Shown one piece after another: positions 60,416-64,000 of a DNA stretch of 64,000 nt. The stretch lies in contig DJRG01000029.1 of NCBI GenBank assembly GCA_002438845.1, positions 98,566 to 162,565 of the forward strand, read 5' to 3'. The translations under genes were made by a program, and so were the position numbers. Numbering within the stretch: the first letter of the stretch is position 1; each line of letters opens with the position of its first letter. This stretch comes from Bacteroidales bacterium UBA6366. Its GTDB lineage: Bacteria > Bacteroidota > Bacteroidia > Bacteroidales > UBA932. The notes under the pieces are model-generated. The model searched no databases. It was not told the origin of the DNA and saw nothing but the letters and a program-made list of their open reading frames with translations.

Positions 60416-60462
60416 CGAATCCGTCCCCGGCCACGCCCTCTTCCTCACCAAGGTGGAATATT
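60416..60462 (+). repeat. Direct repeat, truA 3' end (distal copy)
   Basis: Distal copy of the 47-bp truA end; it still encodes SVPGHALFLTKVEY followed by TAG but has no gene body in front of it. It marks the right boundary of the 2.37-kb module at 58091-60415. Confidence 0.85.
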
Positions 60463-61052
60463 AGTCGATGGTTGAAATTCGTACGATGGCAGCATTTTAT
60501 CCCGATAATGCTACCGATGTCATTAATAAAGATATATTGGTGACAAATTAGTGTACGACCATTCTGTCATTGTGATTTGGGAGACCCTACGGGCAACATT
60601 TTGGATGCATTTCGTTGCCACAGAGGGACAAAAGGAGTCCTTCGGCAACATTATGAGGCCAAAACGTCGCCCGAGAGCCACGCCACGCGCTCAACACCTG
60701 AAAGGCCGAGCCTTTAACCAGGACGGAAACATCCAGACGTTCCACATAAACATGTTACATCATCATAATCACATATTTCTCTTTTTCGATTGATGGAATG
60801 TAATCATTAGTCTAAATGGTTAAGAAGCCTCACTTACTCAGCCTGCTCAACAACGAAACCAATCCTGAACGTTGTATCATCTGCTTCATCCTAAGACGCA
60901 TGCCACTTCAAGAGTCAATGATTCAGAGGCACATCAGAACACTGGACACGATACACCTCTTTCAAGGTCAATCATGGAGACCTGATATATAAGTAGATGC
61001 AGCAAAGAGCAAAATGCATTACGTTTGCGGATGTTTAATTTTGTTTTACTTC
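60463..61052. other. Degenerate sequence after the distal truA repeat
   Basis: About 590 bp with no gene I can support. It contains two short open frames, one of 27 codons right after the repeat (MVEIRTMAAFYPDNATDVIN) and one of 58 residues at 60816-60992 (MVKKPHLLSLLNNETNPERC), neither recognised. This looks like eroded remains of an earlier insertion. Confidence 0.4.
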
Positions 61053-61083
61053 TTTGAATTTCAAAACGGTTTGTCTATATTTG
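61053..61083 (+). promoter_or_regulatory. Promoter of the structured RNA
   Basis: -33 TTTG (61053-61056) and -7 TATATTTG (61076-61083) with a 19-nt spacer, a near-ideal Bacteroidota promoter. The predicted start is near 61091, and no coding frame follows. Confidence 0.7.
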
Positions 61084-61090
61084 CCAAACA

Positions 61091-61237
61091 TAGCCCAAGC
61101 CATCGAAACTACCACACTCGAAAAAAGGGCAATCCGTCATCAATGGGTGCAATGCGACACATTGCGTGTGCTTGCTTGCATTGATGACTGGGTGTGGTAG
61201 CCCTCGATGGCGTGCAAAGTAGGTGCACGCTTTTTTT
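61091..61237 (+). ncRNA. Standalone structured RNA with terminator (6S-like shape)
   Basis: One long rod-like hairpin: GCCATCGA (61099-61106) with 61204-61211, CTACCACAC (61109-61117) with 61192-61200, then an asymmetric bubble (18 nt left, 3 nt right), GTCATCAATG (61136-61145) with 61179-61188, and an inner GCAATG/CATTGC (61149-61165). A terminator GCGTGCA/TGCACGC plus seven T (61210-61237) closes it. Own promoter upstream. The shape, with closing stem, central bubble and apical stem, recalls 6S RNA, but I cannot confirm the family. Confidence 0.6.
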
Positions 61238-61324
61238 GTATTATATTTTTGGCATATCTTGATGATTTGCTGGCAAGAAGAAAATGAAGTCTGTTGGGAT
61301 AACTAGTTAAAAAACAACAATTCT

Positions 61325-61768
61325 ATGCAGAAGAAAAGAAAACAACTTTTTCTATTATTCACTGTCCTTTTTTTGTTTGTATTGTACTCTTGCGAAAAAT
61401 CTGGAGCAGATTACACAGAATATCAGAAACAGGCATTTTATATGATGCACGGCTCATTCAAAAATGAATTCTATGGCATTACTACAACTGTTACTTTCGG
61501 CAAACATTACCAAAAGCCTCTGAAAGCAAGATACACAAAAGATGGAACCAATAGAGAAATTCACGGTGAGATTACTATCTCTTATTGGAATGGAGACTCA
61601 TATACAAGATATTATCAATTATCTCCCGATGCGTGTTCTCTGTATATGTATGACGATAAGAAAAACATCTCATTGACATATTGCAAAGAGTTCATATATG
61701 TAGATGCAGATACTTTCAGATGGAGGGAGTGGAAAGGGGATTTTTGGGACACTTATAAAAGAAATTAA
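61325..61768 (+). CDS. Hypothetical lipoprotein
   Basis: 147 residues with a lipoprotein signal (FLLFTVLFLFVLYSC; Cys near 23). The mature part is beta-rich with many aromatic residues (GEITISYWNGDSYTRYYQLS) and no recognised domain. AT-richer than the housekeeping genes. It is followed 20 bp downstream by a beta-barrel protein gene, so the two may function together at the outer membrane. Confidence 0.65.
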   Translation: MQKKRKQLFLLFTVLFLFVLYSCEKSGADYTEYQKQAFYMMHGSFKNEFYGITTTVTFGKHYQKPLKARYTKDGTNREIHGEITISYWNGDSYTRYYQLSPDACSLYMYDDKKNISLTYCKEFIYVDADTFRWREWKGDFWDTYKRN

Positions 61769-61788
61769 CTTTTAAATCAATACCTACA

Positions 61789-62316
61789 ATGAAAAGAATC
61801 ATTACTACCATTGTTGTTTCCGTAATATCTATTGTTTCGGCTTTTGCTCAAATCAGTGTAAAGTATCACGGAGAAATCAACGCAGGTTATTCTGTTGGCA
61901 TTGGAACTTATGCCGCTGACCGTGTCAACCTCAACACAATCCAAGGTGTTCAAGCAGGTGACTACTTTTCTGTCGGCCTTGGACTCGGCTTGGACTGGTA
62001 CCGTGGTCTTTATGCCGACTACTGGAAAAAACAAGGCAAGGCTGACAGAGGAGAACTAGCAATGCCTATTTACCTGAATGTGAAAGGCTATTTGCCAGTA
62101 AACGAAACAGTCGCTCCATACCTCACTTTTGACATTGGTTACGGCATTGGAATCACGGAAGGACTTGAAGGCTTCGGAGGGTTGTATCTTACTCCAGGCA
62201 TAGGAATCAAATTCGGAAGATTCAAAGCAGAAGCCGGATTTAATGTGCAGCAGATCACGAATGTGATTAAAGTCAATACTAATGCCCTGAAGTTTTCTGT
62301 TGGCTATATCTTCTAA
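61789..62316 (+). CDS. Small outer-membrane beta-barrel protein
   Basis: 175 residues, signal peptide (IITTIVVSVISIVSAFAQ). The mature chain alternates as in porin-like barrels (YSVGIGTYAADRVNLNTIQG, FSVGLGLGLDWYRGLYADY, GLYLTPGIGIKFGRFKAEAG) and ends in the aromatic signature VGYIF used for barrel assembly. An eight-stranded OmpA/OprF-like barrel is likely. Ligand unknown. Confidence 0.8.
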   Translation: MKRIITTIVVSVISIVSAFAQISVKYHGEINAGYSVGIGTYAADRVNLNTIQGVQAGDYFSVGLGLGLDWYRGLYADYWKKQGKADRGELAMPIYLNVKGYLPVNETVAPYLTFDIGYGIGITEGLEGFGGLYLTPGIGIKFGRFKAEAGFNVQQITNVIKVNTNALKFSVGYIF

Positions 62317-62340
62317 TTAAGACGTGAGACAGTCTTTTAC

Positions 62341-62371
62341 AAATGGCACCGGGACAACCTCAGTGCCATTT
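62341..62371 (+). terminator. Terminator of the beta-barrel gene
   Basis: AAATGGCAC (62341-62349) pairs exactly with GTGCCATTT (62363-62371) across a 13-nt loop, followed by T. Confidence 0.7.
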
Positions 62372-62384
62372 TACATAAAGACAT

Positions 62385-62469
62385 TTGGTACAGAAGGATG
62401 GCCTCTGGTGTACCAGACATCCTAAAGCGGACCGTTGGTACAGGAGAAAGGCCTCTGGTGTACCAGACA
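62385..62469. repeat. Two direct repeats, each an imperfect palindrome, in a long gene-free gap
   Basis: 62385-62419 and 62435-62469 are 35-bp copies with about four differences, spaced by 50 bp; each runs from TTGGTACAG to CCTCTGGTGTACCAGACA, so each can form a stem TGGTACA/TGTACCA. The rest of the ~740-bp gap 62317-63053 shows no supported gene. Confidence 0.6.
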
Positions 62470-62811
62470 GCTATAATCAAATCACCAATTAGGAAGGATG
62501 AACTTTATAAGGAAAAACAGACTCTTCAACTTTGGCATTTACAAAACGCCTTCAGTGCAATGTCTATTCAAGGCTACGCCACGGCATTTTACGCTGAAAT
62601 CCTCCATCTTCTACTCTATAGGAATTCACCAATATCGCCACCTCGCCAATCTCAAAGCCGGATTGGGCTGAAAGCATTTCGTAAAAAGGAGAAAAACCTG
62701 TCAAAGAATATACAATCACGGTTATGAACTTGGGGCACCGCCGACCACTCGTCCGAAAATTACGTTACCTGATCAATGCGGAATGATGAACGAGGTCTCG
62801 AAAATTTTGCG

Positions 62812-62819
62812 TATCTTTG
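62812..62819 (+). promoter_or_regulatory. Putative promoter of exbB with long leader
   Basis: TATCTTTG fits the -7 box; the predicted start near 62826 leaves about 228 nt before ATG 63054. The leader contains TGTGCC/GGCACA (62900-62914), so it may be regulatory. A nearer promoter is not seen. Confidence 0.4.
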
Positions 62820-63053
62820 TGGTTTAGTAACATGAAAAAAATAAGTTGCGTCAGATTAAGAGAATATTTTCGAGGATAGATTTCTTTTCGAAGAAGGAGT
62901 GTGCCGGTGGCACATGACTGATGAGAAAAGAGATATAGACCGAAAAGATTCCTTAAGATGATGCAGGTTAGTTTTTGAAGGTTACTTAGTGGCGTGGAAT
63001 GTGCAGTTGGCACGCTGGAAATTTTGTAAATAATAAAAACGTACGTGATAATT

Positions 63054-63806
63054 ATGTTGTTCCAAGTTTTGCAGGCCGTGGGCCTGGATTCTGCGGCGGC
63101 CGAGATGGCCGAGGATATGGCACAGGGGGCCGCACCTGTGGCGGATCTTGCTCCACAGCAGGTTGAGCAGTCGTTCTCGCTTATCGAGATGGCGACCAAG
63201 GGCGGCTGGCTGATGATTGTACTGGCGCTTCTGTCAGTGATCGCCATCTACATATTCGGAAAGAAATGGTGGATGATCCACAAGGCGGGGCAGGTTGACA
63301 AGAACTTCATGAGGGACATACGCGACTATATTCATGAAGGGAAGGTGAAGTCGGCGGTTTCGCTCTGCCAGAAGTATGACTCTCCGGTGGCGCGCCTCGT
63401 CGAGAAGGGAATCGAGCGAATCGGCAGGCCATTAGCTGACATTCAGACTTCCGTCGAGAACATGGGCAACGTCGAGATCGCAAGGCTTGAGAAAGGTCTT
63501 CCGATGCTCGCCACAATCGCTGGTGGAGCGCCAATGATCGGATTCCTCGGAACTGTGCTCGGTATGGTGCAGGCGTTCTTCAATATGGCGAACGCGGGCA
63601 ACAACATCGACATCACACTGCTTTCCAGCGGCATCTACACTGCCATGATCACCACCGTCGGTGGTCTTATCGTCGGAATCCTCGCCTACTTCGGCTACAA
63701 CTATCTGGTCGCGCAGATCTCCAACCTGATGTTCATGATGGAGAACGCCACCATTGACTTTATGGACCTTCTGCACGAACCTGCAGGCAACGAGGAGGAG
63801 AAATAG
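63054..63806 (+). CDS. exbB: MotA/TolQ/ExbB proton channel family protein
   Basis: 250 residues from ATG 63054 (a GTG at 63045 is possible). Three membrane segments: WLMIVLALLSVIAIYIFG, the ExbB signature GGAPMIGFLGTVLGMVQAFF, and ITTVGGLIVGILAYFGYNYL. ExbB/TolQ proteins form the proton-driven motor that powers TonB transport or envelope constriction. An ExbD gene follows by 3 bp, which supports ExbB; a TolQ role cannot be excluded. Confidence 0.93.
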   Translation: MLFQVLQAVGLDSAAAEMAEDMAQGAAPVADLAPQQVEQSFSLIEMATKGGWLMIVLALLSVIAIYIFGKKWWMIHKAGQVDKNFMRDIRDYIHEGKVKSAVSLCQKYDSPVARLVEKGIERIGRPLADIQTSVENMGNVEIARLEKGLPMLATIAGGAPMIGFLGTVLGMVQAFFNMANAGNNIDITLLSSGIYTAMITTVGGLIVGILAYFGYNYLVAQISNLMFMMENATIDFMDLLHEPAGNEEEK

Positions 63807-63809
63807 TCA

Positions 63810-64000
63810 ATGGCATTCAAGAGAACCACAAAGGTCTTGTCGGACACAGCGATGTCTTCGATGACTGACTTGGTGTTCCTGCTGCTGATCTTCTTCCTGA
63901 TCACCTCGACACTGGTCAATCCGAACGCGCTGAAGCTCCTGCTCCCGAAGAGTACGGGACAGGTTTCCGCCAAGCCTACCGTCACTGTCTCGATCAAGGA
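63810..64000 (+). CDS. exbD: ExbD/TolR biopolymer transport protein, N-terminal part (cut)
   Basis: Reading from ATG 63810 gives about 63 residues up to the window edge: MAFKRTTKVLSDTAMSSMTD, then the membrane helix LVFLLLIFFLITSTLVN containing the usual Thr-Asp entry, and a periplasmic start. This is the ExbD/TolR N-terminus, partner of the preceding ExbB in the proton channel. Confidence 0.92.
   Translation, partial: MAFKRTTKVLSDTAMSSMTDLVFLLLIFFLITSTLVNPNALKLLLPKSTGQVSAKPTVTVSIK

Noticed and set aside
60551..60793. 80-codon open frame
   Set aside because: No start context, no similarity to a known family and located in degenerate sequence; not supported as a gene.
62398..62727. 109-codon open frame
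   Set aside because: It runs through two non-coding direct repeats and its translation repeats accordingly; no promoter or family.

Overview
The window is a piece of Bacteroidales (Bacteroidota) chromosome with a GC-rich host background of roughly 50-55% by eye. The evidence is a malate dehydrogenase of the Bacteroides type, a complete Bat (aerotolerance-type) operon, DUF3822 next to rsmD, fucose catabolism genes, and many starts preceded by the Bacteroidota -7 promoter element TAnnTTTG rather than a Shine-Dalgarno sequence. I cannot name genus or species.

Layout. 1-6843 (minus): DUF3822, rsmD, a HerA-like ATPase, a GH2 glycosidase, a mannonate oxidoreductase-type SDR and a partial uxuA. 6959-12989 (plus): DHH phosphoesterase, two FKBP lipoproteins, MATE pump, cytidylate-kinase-like protein and serine hydrolase. 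13098-15245 (minus): acetate kinase with a phosphate butyryltransferase-type enzyme. 15326-16510: a short ComEC. 16507-22159 (minus): fucP-fucI, a glycosyltransferase and lepA. 22263-23692: an ECF sigma/anti-sigma/Spy-like cluster. 23743-28438: trmN6, lolD, tRNA-Pro, DUF2207-lemA and a phosphopantetheinyl transferase. 28738-33363: mdh, a TPR protein, EnvC and tsaE.

The main discovery is an AT-rich ~11.8-kb island at about 33870-45641 that splits the Mg-chelatase-like gene comM/yifB. Its N-terminal part lies at 45622-46836 and its C-terminal part at 33488-33870, and the two parts join in frame. The ends carry imperfect ~40-bp terminal inverted repeats. The island encodes a large serine recombinase beside one end, a 512-residue protein with family-A polymerase motifs A, B and C (TV-Pol-like), a hairpin-rich intergenic region, an HpaII-type restriction-modification pair, a minimal tyrosine recombinase, an HTH regulator, an HTH-methyltransferase fusion and two NUMOD3 proteins. 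No relaxase or conjugation genes are visible. It looks like an integrative element that carries its own polymerase and defence genes.

47062-57278 holds a nucleoside kinase and the Bat operon, in which BatD and BatE are fused. A second, smaller island lies at 58091-60415 behind truA. It is a three-gene overlapping operon (AbiEi-type antitoxin, AbiEii-type nucleotidyltransferase, metallophosphoesterase) flanked by a 47-bp duplication of the 3' end of truA. It is followed by degenerate sequence and a standalone structured RNA (about 61091-61237) with its own promoter and terminator. The window ends with a lipoprotein, a beta-barrel protein and exbB-exbD (cut).

Short palindromic repeats with the core CACTTCGACARGCTCAGTGA occur between genes and once inside comEC.
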